Below are positions 8,450 to 17,055 of a stretch of 22,169 nt of DNA, piece by piece. Below the pieces are notes generated by a model. It searched no databases. It saw only the letters and a list, made by a program, of their open reading frames with translations, and was not told where the DNA came from. The stretch comes from Fodinibius sp041642155 (lineage in GTDB: Bacteria; Bacteroidota; Rhodothermia; Balneolales; Balneolaceae): contig NZ_JBEPWZ010000024.1 in NCBI RefSeq assembly GCF_041642155.1, positions 1-22,169 on the forward strand, given 5' to 3'. The position numbers and the translations under genes were made by a program. Each line of letters opens with the position of its first letter. Within the stretch, counting starts at the first letter, position 1.

Positions 8450-8481
8450 CTCTAATACTTTTGGTTGAGTTATGTGTATTA
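8450..8481 (+). promoter_or_regulatory. Upstream block shared with fecR (copy 2, before susC)
   Basis: Second copy of the block at 7301-7332, with CTCTAATACT and TTATGTGTAT identical and spaced by 10 nt. It lies 168-199 nt upstream of the chosen susC start. The embedded ATG (8471) would encode only a five-residue peptide ending at TAG, so the conservation is not that of a protein start. The likely role is an ECF-sigma promoter for the susCD genes, by inference from the FecR/STN context. Confidence 0.6.
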
Positions 8482-8648
8482 TTATGTAGAAGTGCATTAC
8501 AAGGGTAATTAGCGTATCGGGCCAGTTTGTACCTTTATCTGAAAGCATTTTTTTCAGGAACCGGATACCGAAACAGAAAAATATGAACAGGAACAGCACA
8601 CGGAAGGGAATAGCAGGACTAATTTCTTTTAATGACAAAATAAAAACG

Positions 8649-11600
8649 ATGATGAATAAAATTACTACAGGGTTACAAACAATGAATCGATGTAGCAAAG
8701 TTGCGCTGATGTTTGTCGGTCTGCTTCTATATGGCGTTAGCCAGCCGGCAGTTTCATTAAGCCTGCAGTCATCTCAGATAGGAGAGCCTGCCAAAGTGGA
8801 CCAGCTGGTAGAAGCGAAAGTCAGCAGCGAGTATCGTTTAGTCTCGCTGAACTTGAATGATGCGACTCTGGACAACGCTCTTCGCCAGTTGGCACGACAG
8901 GGACAGGTTGGACTTTCTTTTCAACCCGAACATATCCCGGATAAGAAGGTAACATTACAGGTAAATGATACCCCTTTTTATGACGCGCTGGATCAGCTCC
9001 TGGAGGGAACCGATCTCAAAGCTACGCTGCCATCCAGCAGGGATGTGCTGGTGATCCAGAAGAAAGAGCAGTCCATAGAGGCTGTTCAGCAGACCGTAAC
9101 GGGAACTGTTACCGACAGCGAAACCGGGGAACCCCTGCCGGGTGTGAACGTACTGATTCAGGGAACCAGCACGGGTATGGCGACCAATGCCGATGGAGAG
9201 TTCAGCCTGGAAGTTCCGGGAGAGGATGCCGTATTGGTTTTTTCCTTTGTCGGGTACCAGACCCAGGAAGTTATCGTAGGTGACCGTGAGGTTATTGATG
9301 TAAGCCTTGAACCAGACTTGGGTAGTCTTGATGAAGTGGTCGTCGTAGGATACGGGGAAGTACAGAAAAGCTCCCTGACAGCTTCCGTTTCCAAAGTTGA
9401 AAATACCCAGCTGGATCAAATGCCTGTCAGTCGGCCTGAAAATGCCTTGGTTGGTCGTTTGTCCGGCGTAAACATTACCCAGACGCGGAACCGTCCGGGT
9501 GATTCGCCCGATATTACGATTCGCGGACCCGGGACTATCTCGGCAAGCAACGATCCATTGATTGTGATTGACGGCTTTCCCGGCGGCAGTTTCGACGATA
9601 TCAGCATGAATGATGTCGAATCCATTGAGGTCCTCAAAGATGCTTCCTCGGCTGCTATTTATGGCTCCAGAGGCGCGGGCGGAGTTATTCTTATTACGAC
9701 CAAGCAGGGGCAACAAGGTGAAGGAGCCCCGCGATTCAGTCTGAATACCTTTTACGGAATTGCCGATCCCATGCTCCATGGTGAGGATGCGTGGATGTTC
9801 GGAGATGAATTCTATGAGTATACGGCCCGTTATGTAAATCGGGACTGGTTTTATGCCGGCGGGGATCATACGCTGCCGCTGGACAGCGAACAGCGCGACA
9901 GCAACTATCGTCCCGGGGCGGACGAAGAGGCCCTGAAGTCGGGCGATCATGTCTGGGAGGATATCCTGTTTAACCCGGCGCCGATTCAGAATTACAGCTT
10001 GTCGGTTTCCGGAGGTACGGATCAAACCAATTATTACCTGTCCGGAAGCTACAAGGATGAGGAAGGAACCTTCGAATCTACCTCTTATAAACAATATGCC
10101 GTACGGGGTAGCTATGACGTGGATATTAATGATACTTTTAGCGCAGGTGTTATGCTTAATCCGCAGTACAGTCACCGGACATTACCGGGTGGTGCGGGCA
10201 TACAGAATATGGTGAAGTTTGCTCCTTTCGTCAGTCCTGAACCGCGGGAGGACGGCAGCTATTACCGGATGCCGGACTATGTATCGCATGTCACCGCGTC
10301 CGCTGCCATTAATCCGATAGCAGCACTCAACCATTCTCATTATTTCAACCATGTCTTTAACAACAACGGGGAAGTATACCTCTCAGTAAACTTCCTGGAT
10401 AACCTGGAGCTCAGAAGTTCTGTGGGAGCTAAACTCCGATTTCAACAAAATGAGCGATTTATAGAGAGCAGGGGAAGCGGCAGTGGTCAGAATGGCGGTA
10501 GTGAATTCAGAAGCCGGCTCGTTAACCTGATTAATGAAAATGTGCTGACTTACAACGAGACCTTTAGCGAGNNNNNNNNNNGCATGAAGGATACTGGGGA
10601 AATTTAATGGCTGCTGTTTCAAACAGTTATGCCAATGAGACTATCCGGACCCTGAATAATGCTGTAATTAATCCTTCAAGTACATACAGCACCAAAACAC
10701 AATGGGGACTGGCTTCCTACTTTTCGAGGGTCAATTACGCCTATGACGAGACGTATTTGCTGTCCGCATCCATTCGTACGGACGGAAGCTCACGATTCGG
10801 TCCCAATAACCGGTGGGGCTATTTTCCTTCCGCTTCGATCGCATGGCGAGTCACAGAGGAGGACTTTATGTCAGACCTGGATGCGCTTAACAACCTGAAA
10901 CTGCGGGCCAGCTACGGCGTGACCGGCAACTTTAGCATCGGTAATTTTGCCTATCTCGGGACCATTGGTGATTACGCGTATTCTCCGGGCGGAAATTATA
11001 CCATCGGTCAGGCGCAAAACTCGTTTGGCAACCCGGATCTGAAATGGGAGCGAACGTTCAGTTATGACATGGGTGTTGATGCGGGATTTTTCAACAACAG
11101 GCTGAATATCGTATTTGACTATTATGAGAAGACGACCAAGGATCTGTTGTATAACGTTAATACCCCGGCTATTACCGGCTTTACCAGCTCTCTCACTAAT
11201 GTAGGTGATATTAAGAATAGTGGTATTGAGCTGGAGCTCAACACGGTGAACATCCAGAAGAGTGATTTCCAGTGGTCCACTTCCTTCAACTATACGAAAA
11301 ATAACAACGAGGTCACCAACCTCGGGGGCGGCGTAGAAGAGCGAACGATTTCCCACTCTCGGGGCATGGATTGGATTCTCCGAGAAGGAGAGCCGATGTT
11401 CTCCTTTTACGGGCATAAAATGCTCGGGGTCATCCAGAGCGAAGAAGAGCTGGATGAGGTAGCCACGATGACCGGTCAGCCGGTCGGAACGGTGCACATG
11501 GAGGATAAAGATAATGACGGGGACATCGATGATGATGACCGAATGATTCTCGGAAATTTCATGCCTGACTTTTATATGGGCATGGTGAATGATGTCAACT

Positions 11601-12079
11601 GGAGAAACTTTGACCTGAGTGTGGTCACGCAGGCTTCGTTCGGGGGTAAGCGGTATAACCTGGAAAATCTCTATTACCAGGGAGCCACAACGAGTGCTCT
11701 GCTTCGGCCTGTGGTCGAGGGACAGTGGTGGTCGCCCGAGGAACCCGGTAACGGTGAACATCCGGCAGCTTCTCTGTCCGTTCTGCAGTATATCGGAAGC
11801 AATGACTATTACTTGGAAGATGCCACCTTCTTTTCGATTCGAAATATCAATCTTGGGTATTCATTACCTGCCAGCCTGCTGGAGCCGTTCAACGTCACTG
11901 ATCTGAGAGTTTATTTGTCGGTGAGTAATGCACTCATGCTGACGAAAGAGGGATTTAACGGCTATAATCCGGAAGGCCAAACGAGTGGAATCAGTGGTCC
12001 CAATAGTTATCCGGGACTGAATAACGGATCCGAGCCGCTTAACCGGACCATCGCATTCGGTATAAACATGAATTTTTAA
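8649..12079 (+). CDS. SusC-like TonB-dependent outer-membrane transporter with STN signalling domain; interrupted by an assembly gap
   Basis: Imports oligosaccharide across the outer membrane with SusD. Numbering from ATG 8649: signal peptide about 1-36; STN domain about 63-137 (LNDATLDNALRQLARQG), which contacts FecR; carboxypeptidase-regulatory-like domain about 150-222 (VTGTVTDSETGEPLPGVNV); TonB plug about 226-350 with LDEVVVVGYG, DPLIVIDGFPGG, SIEVLKDASSAAIYGSRGAG and GVILITTKQG; then the beta barrel. A SusC-type acidic loop (DKDNDGDIDDDDR) precedes GNFMPDFYMGM. The C terminus GINMNF ends in Phe as expected. The gap at 10572-10581 splits the frame: 641 residues before it and 498 after, starting HEGYWGN. 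The missing length must be 3k+2 nt for an intact gene, so ten Ns is not the true size. ATG 8583 and 8682 are alternative starts. SusD follows after 20 nt. Confidence 0.93.
10572..10581. other. Assembly gap (10 N)
   Basis: Ten undetermined bases inside the susC-like gene, at the junction from a NETFSE segment to HEGYWGNLMA. SusC proteins normally have a short barrel segment here, so the real gap may be a few tens of bases. The frame before the gap ends exactly at a codon boundary, and the first complete codon after it starts at 10583. Confidence 0.99.
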
Positions 12080-12099
12080 TAATTTAACTGAACATTATC

Positions 12100-13557
12100 A
12101 TGAATAAGTATAGTTTATACATCGTATTATTGGTTCTGATAAGTGGGCTGACCGCCTGTCATGATAGCGTGACGGATTTGAAGCCTGAGTCCGAACTGAC
12201 GGAAGCCAACTTCTATCAGACCGCGGCCGATATGGAGCGCGCCATCCTCGGGGTCTATAACGGTTACCAGCAGAGATATCCCAGGAACTGGGTGGTGTTT
12301 GAAACGCCGACGGACCATGTTCACAAATCGGAATATGACTTTATCGGGGGATTGCTGCAGGTAGACCAGCTGTCATTTCACCCGAGCAACGATATCTTTG
12401 AGAATTTCTGGCAGAGCAACTACAACGGGATATTCCGGGCCAATAAGGTCATTCAAAGCCTGGATAATCCGGACGACTTGCCGTCCGCAGACCGCAATAG
12501 AATAGAAGGGGAAGCTCGTTTCCTGAGAGCCCTCTACTATTTTGACATGGTGCGTGCCTTCGGTGGCGTCCCGGAAATAACCAGCCAGGTTACAATCGAA
12601 GATGCAAGGACCACACAACGAGCCAGCGAAGAGGCTATCTATGAGCTGATTATCAGCGATCTGGAGACCGCCCTTTCCAACCTTCCCGCCAAAGGTGAGA
12701 TCGAGTCGGGCAGGGCAACCACCGGAGCGGCGGCCGCGCTGCTCGGACAGGTTCATATTTATCAGGAAAATTATGATGAGGCCCTGACCTATTTGAACCA
12801 GGTGGAATCCATGGACTACAGGCTGCTGGATAATTTCGGTGATATTTACTCCCTGGAGAACGAAGATCATGACGAGGGTATTTTTACCCTGAAGTATATT
12901 CAGGATCAAAACGGCAATGAACTACCCTCTGATTTTATCCCGTATTTCGGGGTGGAAGGATATGCCAGTCTTGGAAACCAGATTGTCGATCTCTCCTGGG
13001 ATCTGCACCAGGAGTTCCAGGAGGAAGACTCCAGAACAGAGGCCACTATTACGGAAATGTGGAGAAATCCGGATTCCGAGGATAGCGAGCTGACCTACCG
13101 TCCCTATATCAGTAAGTTTCTGGTACCTCACAACGGAAGAACTTCTTCCGGACTGGATCTCCATGTGATTCGCTACGCGGAAGTACTACTTCTAAAGGCC
13201 GAAGCCTTGTACTATACCGGTGACACGCCGGGGGCCGTGGATTATATCAACATGGTACGCGAGCGGGCATTCGGTGATTCCGATCATAACTATACGGTGG
13301 CTGATGCCACATCGGAAGAAGAGTTTCTCGATATCCTGCTCCATGAACGGCAGCTGGAGCTTTGCCTTGAAAACGAGCGGTGGCCGGACCTGGTGCGAAC
13401 CGGTCGGTTTATCGATGAGCTTTCAGAAATCGACAGAACGCAAAATCTGACGGTCGAGCTGGACGTGGAGGAGCATCATGCCCTGTTTCCTATCCCTCAA
13501 CACGAGATCAATGAAACCGAAGATGGGGTCTTAGAGCAAAACCCCGGCTACAATTAA
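12100..13557 (+). CDS. SusD/RagB family glycan-binding outer-membrane lipoprotein
   Basis: A 485-residue surface lipoprotein that caps the SusC barrel and captures glycan. The signal peptide ends in a lipobox (SGLTAC) with Cys20 lipidated. The N-terminal half carries the family's helical TPR scaffold: ESELTEANFYQTAADMERAI, ARFLRALYYFDMVRAFGGVP and ATTGAAAALLGQVHIY. The C-terminal half has RYAEVLLLKAEALYYTG, LLHERQLELCLENERWPDLVRTGR and the closing LFPIPQHEIN with NPGYN, all classic SusD signatures. Length is normal. It is transcribed with susC (20-nt spacer) and closed by a strong terminator, so fecR-susC-susD is a discrete module. Ligand specificity cannot be inferred from sequence. Confidence 0.95.
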   Translation: MNKYSLYIVLLVLISGLTACHDSVTDLKPESELTEANFYQTAADMERAILGVYNGYQQRYPRNWVVFETPTDHVHKSEYDFIGGLLQVDQLSFHPSNDIFENFWQSNYNGIFRANKVIQSLDNPDDLPSADRNRIEGEARFLRALYYFDMVRAFGGVPEITSQVTIEDARTTQRASEEAIYELIISDLETALSNLPAKGEIESGRATTGAAAALLGQVHIYQENYDEALTYLNQVESMDYRLLDNFGDIYSLENEDHDEGIFTLKYIQDQNGNELPSDFIPYFGVEGYASLGNQIVDLSWDLHQEFQEEDSRTEATITEMWRNPDSEDSELTYRPYISKFLVPHNGRTSSGLDLHVIRYAEVLLLKAEALYYTGDTPGAVDYINMVRERAFGDSDHNYTVADATSEEEFLDILLHERQLELCLENERWPDLVRTGRFIDELSEIDRTQNLTVELDVEEHHALFPIPQHEINETEDGVLEQNPGYN

Positions 13558-13575
13558 TGAGTATAAACGTCAAGG

Positions 13576-13610
13576 ATAAGCCCAACAGTCATATGTTGGG
13601 CTTATTTTTT
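13576..13610 (+). terminator. Rho-independent terminator after susD
   Basis: Perfect 12-bp inverted repeat ATAAGCCCAACA / TGTTGGGCTTAT with the 6-nt loop GTCATA, followed by a T tract (13606-13610). It starts 18 nt after the susD stop. The A-rich left arm makes it potentially bidirectional, but no minus-strand gene ends here. Confidence 0.94.
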
Positions 13611-13842
13611 GGCATGTAATACCCAAAGGGCTTTGTGAAGTTATATGCTTTCTAATTTTGTGCATTATTATAAAAGCTCAAGTTAAAGTAACGCCAGTAA
13701 AGGCGCTCTTACTTAACCTGTTTCAGGGCTGAGTGTTAGCCCTTAGCTCTTCTCAGCGGCATACATATAATATTAGCTAAACCACTGAATGTTTTACAGA
13801 TCGGCACCTTATTTTCACTGCAAAGATTAAATAACATAGATT
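13611..13842. other. 232-bp spacer with nested hairpins before the amidohydrolase pair
   Basis: No coding frame is supported. Two inverted repeats stand out. The first is an imperfect hairpin at 13682-13717, with GTTAA-AGTAA-CGCC pairing to GGCG-ctc-TTACTTAAC around the loop AGTAAA. The second is AGGGCT/AGCCCT at 13725-13743; GCTGAG (13728-13733) could alternatively pair with CTCAGC (13752-13757). This may be a structured 5' leader or part of a promoter region for the gene starting at 13843. Confidence 0.4.
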
Positions 13843-14763
13843 ATGTCAGGTATAGATCGCAAAGAATTTTTGAGGAATAGCGCGCTTTCGGCGGCGGGAC
13901 TAATGATGGGTAAAAATGTTCTTGGCCAACCCCATGCACCGGCAGCGAAATCGTCTTCTTCCTTCGATATTATGGAGGAAGTAAATAAGTATAGCATGAT
14001 CGATTCGCACGCGCATGTCTATTTCCGGGATGAGAGTCCCGACATACAAATAGCGTTTGCCGACCGGCTGGACATCGAAAAGCTGGTCATATCCCGGCCG
14101 TTATCCCGCAGCGTGAAAGGAACGCCGGAGGATTTCAAGCGGTGCAACGACCTGGTCCTGGACTGCGTGAAGCAATATCCCGACCGGTTTATCGGGCAGA
14201 TGACGTTAAATCCCGAGTACAAAGAGGAATCGCTGGAAGAAATCAAGCGGTGTGTGGATCAGGGCATGGTGGGGCTGAAAGTGTATAGCCATGTAAACAT
14301 CGCCGACCCCGCCTTTTATCCGATCATCGAGAAATTTATCGACCTGGACATGATTATTCTGATGCACCACGGTATCGGCCGATCCAGGATAGAGCCCGCT
14401 CCCTCAGAGAAGGATACGGTTTCGGTGGCTACTGATTTTGCTGATATTTCCAAACGATACCCGGAAGCGATGTTTCAGCTGGCCCATTTGGCGGGGGGAC
14501 CTGATTGGGAGGCCGCATGCAAGGCGGTGAAAAACTGTCCCAATGTGTATGTTGACATTTCGGGGAGTAATAACGATGCCAATATTATTGACTTTGCCCT
14601 TGAATATGTGGGCGAGGACCGGATGTTCTTTGGCTGTGACAACAGTTTTTACCAGGGCGTGGGTCATGTCCTGGCTGCGGACCTCAGCGAGCGTCAGCGC
14701 GAAAAAATATTTTTTGATAATTATAATGATATTTTAAGAAAATCAGGTAATCATGTTGATTGA
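13843..14763 (+). CDS. TIM-barrel amidohydrolase (Amidohydro_2 type) with Tat-like N terminus
   Basis: A 306-residue metal-dependent hydrolase or decarboxylase-fold protein. The N terminus DRKEFLR followed by ALSAAGLMMG resembles a twin-arginine signal but has RK instead of RR, so export by Tat is likely but not canonical. The full metal set of the superfamily is visible: DSHAH with His56 and His58, MHHG with His175/176, QLAHLAGG with His215, and FFGCD with Asp266. Related proteins act as lactonases, decarboxylases or amide/ester hydrolases, and the substrate here is unknown. The stop overlaps the next gene's start by 11 nt, so the two are translationally coupled and may form a complex. No strong ribosome binding site is seen; the start is supported by the signal sequence. 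Confidence 0.85.
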   Translation: MSGIDRKEFLRNSALSAAGLMMGKNVLGQPHAPAAKSSSSFDIMEEVNKYSMIDSHAHVYFRDESPDIQIAFADRLDIEKLVISRPLSRSVKGTPEDFKRCNDLVLDCVKQYPDRFIGQMTLNPEYKEESLEEIKRCVDQGMVGLKVYSHVNIADPAFYPIIEKFIDLDMIILMHHGIGRSRIEPAPSEKDTVSVATDFADISKRYPEAMFQLAHLAGGPDWEAACKAVKNCPNVYVDISGSNNDANIIDFALEYVGEDRMFFGCDNSFYQGVGHVLAADLSERQREKIFFDNYNDILRKSGNHVD

Positions 14764-15541
14764 CAGTAATGCATATATAGGACACTGGCCATTTCGGTAC
14801 CGGAGATTTAATACCTGCAAGGCCCTTCTGGATGAACGCATGGAGAAGTTCGGCGTGGATGTCTCCGTTATCAGTAATCTGGACGGCATCTATTACAAGA
14901 ATACGCAGAAAGCAAATGAGGAGCTCTACAGGGAGATCAACTCCGAACAAAGATTTAAAGACCGTTTCATTCCCTTTGCTATCATCAATCCCATTTATAA
15001 TGGCTGGAAGGATGATTTTGAAGTATGCAGGAAGCAATATGGTATGAAGGGCATTCGGTTGTACCCGAAATACCACGGCTATGATCTGAATAATGCCAAC
15101 TGTATAGAGCTGGTTAAAATGGCCCGGGATCACGGCATGCCCGTTGCATTTACGCTCCGCATCGTGGATAGCCGCCCCAGTTCGTGGCACGATATCGAGG
15201 AGGAGTGGTCCCTCAGCGATGTCATTCCCATTATCAGGGAGGTACCGGATGCCAAATATATGATCCTGAATGTAGCGAACAGTACGAATCTGGATGAAGA
15301 GGAAACCTCTGTTTTGAAAAAAGCCGATGCGCTGCTGGATACCTCGGGAAGAGGCATGAACAGCCTGGTGGAATTACTCTCAACCTATGGAGCAGAAAAG
15401 TTTGTTTTAGGTACGCATTCCCCGATTTTGGATTATTGCACCGGGTTGTTGCGGATTGAATCGCTTTATGAGGATGAAGCAAACCAAAAGGCAAAAGATA
15501 AAATGCTGTCCCAAAATGTCATGGATTTTCTGGACGTGTAG
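14753..15541 (+). CDS. Amidohydrolase-fold protein with degenerate metal site, partner of the preceding gene
   Basis: A 262-residue protein of the amidohydrolase TIM-barrel type: IDSNAYIGHWPFR at the start, a central KGIRLYPKYHGYDL block, and VLGTHSPILDY near the end. No signal peptide is visible. The usual HxH near the first strand is replaced by N6-A7-Y8 (the family often has NVH here), and the position of the late catalytic Asp in GTD is occupied by His222 (GTHSP). It may therefore bind a different metal set or be inactive. The 11-nt overlap with the upstream amidohydrolase suggests coupled translation and possibly a heteromer, although the first protein appears to be exported and this one does not. 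An alternative is a cytosolic enzyme with a noncanonical active site. Function unknown. Confidence 0.78.
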   Translation: MLIDSNAYIGHWPFRYRRFNTCKALLDERMEKFGVDVSVISNLDGIYYKNTQKANEELYREINSEQRFKDRFIPFAIINPIYNGWKDDFEVCRKQYGMKGIRLYPKYHGYDLNNANCIELVKMARDHGMPVAFTLRIVDSRPSSWHDIEEEWSLSDVIPIIREVPDAKYMILNVANSTNLDEEETSVLKKADALLDTSGRGMNSLVELLSTYGAEKFVLGTHSPILDYCTGLLRIESLYEDEANQKAKDKMLSQNVMDFLDV

Positions 15542-15542
15542 T

Positions 15543-15554
15543 GTAAGTACTTAC
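15543..15554. repeat. Perfect 12-bp palindrome GTAAGTACTTAC
   Basis: Fully self-complementary dodecamer directly after the stop of the second amidohydrolase gene and 35 bp before the helix-turn-helix scrap. It may be an operator, or a remnant of an element end. It has no loop and no T tract, so it is not a terminator. Confidence 0.35.
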
Positions 15555-15588
15555 TGATATTTTGGGTTTTCGTGCTTTTGTGGTTAGT

Positions 15589-15684
15589 ATGGTAAGAACA
15601 AAAATTAGAGAAGCTATTGCTTTATATTTCCTTGAGGGGCGCCGCCCTTCAGATATTGCTAAACGCTTGGGGCGTTTACGCTAA
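15589..15684 (+). pseudogene. Short helix-turn-helix fragment, probable transposase N-terminal remnant
   Basis: A 31-codon frame encodes REAIALYFLEGRRPSDIAKR plus flanks and stops at TAA. The pattern of an amphipathic helix, a GRRPSDIA turn and a KRLG recognition-helix start is that of the homeodomain-like HTH opening many insertion-sequence transposases and phage small terminases. The frame ends before the rest of the recognition helix and no catalytic domain follows, because the aminotransferase gene begins 18 nt later. It is best read as a decayed mobile-element scrap. A genuine tiny DNA-binding protein is possible but less likely. Confidence 0.45.
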
Positions 15685-15702
15685 ATTTTAAAAGGACCTG
15701 TT

Positions 15703-17055
15703 ATGAATGACAAAAAATACTCCCGAAGAGAATTTCTGAAACAAAATTCAATGGCTGGCCTGGGTGCTGCGGCTGCTATGGCGTTGCCCGGAGGCAATGT
15801 GCTGAATTATATGACGAGGAAGCACGACACACCTGCATTGTTGGGCGGGAATCCGGTCGTATCTCCGGATTGGCCTGAATGGCCCCGCTGGTACCCGGAA
15901 AAAGATGAACAGCGACTGCTGGAGGTGATGCGAAGCGGGGTATGGTCGCGAAGCGACGTGGTTGCTGAGTTTGAGCAGGAGTGGGCGAAAACGATCGGGA
16001 CCGAGCGCTGCCTGGCCCTTGTAAACGGCACCAATGCCCTGCAAACTTCGCTCGCTCAACTGGACGTGGGATGGGGCGATGAAGTGATCGTATCTCCGTA
16101 TACGTTTATAGCGTCTGTTTCCAGTATATTAGCCAATGGAGCGATCCCGGTCTTTGTGGATACGGATCCGGAAACATTTCAGATGGACCCGGCCCAGATC
16201 GAGGAAAAAATAACTCCCCATACCAAAGCGATAGAGCCGGTCCATATAGCTGGCTTGCCCTGTGATATGGAGCGCATCATGGAGATAAGCGAGAAGCATG
16301 ATCTCGCCGTGGTAGAGGACGCCTGTCAGGCCTGGCTTGCTGAAATAAATGGTCAGAAAGTGGGGACCTTCGGGCATGCCGGCTGCTTCAGTTTCCAGAA
16401 TTCCAAGAATCTGCCTATAGGCGAGGGCGGGGCTATAGTGAGTGATGATGAAGAATTTATGGATCGCTGTTACTCCTATCATAATTATGGAAATCCCTAC
16501 GGATCCGCAGAGGGACGTGTGGGCACGAAACTGCGCATGGCGGAGTACCAGGCCGCAATAGGCCTGGCACAGCTCAAGCGGCTCGAGGAGGAAACGACGC
16601 TTCGCAATGAAAACGCCGCATATCTCAAGGCCCGGATGGAAGAGATACCGGGGATAAGTCCGTACAAATTATATCCGAATGTAACCCGTGCAGCCTTTCA
16701 CCTCTTCCCCTTCCGATATAATAAAGAGGAATTTAAGGGACTGACAAGAAGTAAATTCCTGCAGGCTCTCAGGGCGGAAGGGGTCCCCTGCTCCAGCGGC
16801 TATGGTGAACTTAATAAACAACCCTTTATTAAGAATGCGCTGCAGTCACCGAACTTTAAAAAGTTCTATTCGGAAGATCAGTTGAATTACGAGGCATTCC
16901 TTGAACGAAATGCCTGTCCCCGCAACGAGCAACTCTGCAACGAAGAAGCGGCCTGGTTTACCCAGAATATCTTACTGGGTAGCAAAAATGACATGGATCT
17001 GATTGCGTCGGCTATTGAAAAGATTCATAAAAATGCGGAAGATCTGAAAGAATAA
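15703..17055 (+). CDS. Tat-exported DegT/DnrJ/EryC1/StrS family PLP aminotransferase
   Basis: A 450-residue PLP-dependent sugar aminotransferase family member. The N terminus carries a canonical twin-arginine motif, SRREFL (residues 7-12), followed by a hydrophobic AGLGAAAAMALPGG stretch, indicating export of the folded protein with cofactor. The body starts at ALLGGNPVVSPDWPEWP, with NGTNALQTSL (PLP phosphate region), DEVIVSPYTF, VVEDACQAW with Asp206 and Gln209 contacting the pyridine ring, and CFSFQNSKNLPIGEGGA with Lys235 as the Schiff-base lysine. The active site appears intact. Classical members work in the cytosol on nucleotide sugars, so a periplasmic version must use another amino donor/acceptor or a different chemistry. 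AAAGGACC lies upstream of the ATG as a plausible ribosome binding site. Confidence 0.88.
   Translation: MNDKKYSRREFLKQNSMAGLGAAAAMALPGGNVLNYMTRKHDTPALLGGNPVVSPDWPEWPRWYPEKDEQRLLEVMRSGVWSRSDVVAEFEQEWAKTIGTERCLALVNGTNALQTSLAQLDVGWGDEVIVSPYTFIASVSSILANGAIPVFVDTDPETFQMDPAQIEEKITPHTKAIEPVHIAGLPCDMERIMEISEKHDLAVVEDACQAWLAEINGQKVGTFGHAGCFSFQNSKNLPIGEGGAIVSDDEEFMDRCYSYHNYGNPYGSAEGRVGTKLRMAEYQAAIGLAQLKRLEEETTLRNENAAYLKARMEEIPGISPYKLYPNVTRAAFHLFPFRYNKEEFKGLTRSKFLQALRAEGVPCSSGYGELNKQPFIKNALQSPNFKKFYSEDQLNYEAFLERNACPRNEQLCNEEAAWFTQNILLGSKNDMDLIASAIEKIHKNAEDLKE

Noticed and set aside
8955..10175. Minus-strand 406-codon frame inside susC
   Set aside because: Long but antisense to a well-defined STN/plug/barrel region; a codon-bias artefact.
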